Below, one piece after another: positions 5,277 to 5,305 of a stretch of 5,305 bases of DNA. Positions within the stretch are counted from its first letter, which is position 1. Each line of letters starts with the position of its first letter. This stretch comes from Phycisphaerales bacterium. GTDB lineage: Bacteria; Planctomycetota; Phycisphaerae; Phycisphaerales; UBA1924. The notes under the pieces are model-generated. The model was not told the DNA's origin and did no database searches. It saw nothing but the letters and a program-made list of their open reading frames with translations. The stretch covers positions 1-5,305 of the forward strand of contig JALSHW010000046.1 of NCBI GenBank assembly GCA_026982035.1, in the 5' to 3' direction. Both the position numbers and the translations under genes were made by a program.

Positions 5277-5305
5277 TTACCAGTTGCCGCGGCCACCGCC
5301 GCCGC
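5277..5305 (-). CDS. C-terminal end of a glycine-rich protein, probably an RRM-type RNA-binding protein
   Basis: Only the last eight complete codons and the stop are in view. They read Gly-Gly-Gly-Gly-Arg-Gly-Asn-Trp then TAA (5279-5277). Glycine/arginine-rich tails ending in an aromatic residue are common in small bacterial RRM RNA-binding proteins (cyanobacterial Rbp type, also frequent in planctomycetes). A strong terminator right after the stop supports a real gene end in this frame. Other glycine-rich proteins with such tails (for example some secreted or DEAD-box helicase tails) cannot be excluded from eight residues. Confidence 0.5.

Noticed and set aside
1..5305. CRISPR array, insertion sequence, phage or defence genes
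   Set aside because: No regularly spaced repeat series, transposase motifs or terminal repeats with target duplications were seen; nearly all of the sequence is explained by the listed genes.

Overview
The window looks like chromosomal DNA of a Gram-negative-type bacterium with moderately high GC. A planctomycete, perhaps of the Phycisphaerae, is my best guess. That rests on gene style only: a short glycine-rich protein tail ending in Asn-Trp, weak or absent Shine-Dalgarno sequences at some starts, a tRNA without encoded CCA, and a copA-copB pair with a Tat signal and an outer-membrane barrel. No phylogenetic marker is present to settle it.

Layout, left to right. (1) Positions 1-1827, minus strand: a two-gene unit. 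A YbdL/kynurenine-aminotransferase-like PLP aminotransferase is followed, through an ATGA stop/start overlap, by a glycerate 2-kinase of the GckA/MOFRL family. The kinase runs off the left edge and is missing from any simple list of closed ORFs. (2) Positions 1921-2077, plus strand: a self-contained tRNA-Asn(GUU) gene with a recognisable promoter and a strong intrinsic terminator. (3) Positions 2078-2212: a gap between convergent genes with a 12-bp direct repeat and a long-range inverted repeat that could fold as a three-way junction. (4) Positions 2213-4923, minus strand: a copper-resistance operon in which copA (Tat-exported multicopper oxidase) and copB (outer-membrane barrel) also overlap by ATGA. 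(5) Positions 4924-5276: the leader region of copAB, with an AT-rich promoter-like block containing an imperfect dyad. Upstream of it lies a short frame with coding-like base composition and a His/Cys-rich peptide, then a very strong terminator. (6) Positions 5277-5305, minus strand: the last codons of a glycine-rich protein, most likely a small RRM-type RNA-binding protein.

How the genes work together: CopA is expected to oxidise or sequester copper in the periplasm, and CopB to act at the outer membrane. No copper sensor (CopRS or CueR type) lies in the window. The aminotransferase and glycerate kinase are probably co-translated. Together they could feed amino-acid-derived carbon (serine to hydroxypyruvate to glycerate to 2-phosphoglycerate), but the reductase step is not in view and the link is inferred.

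The window is mostly ordinary. The points most worth a second look are a CopB with no internal methionine, the His/Cys-containing small frame upstream of copA, and the structured 2104-2197 segment. I see no CRISPR array, insertion sequence, phage gene or defence system.
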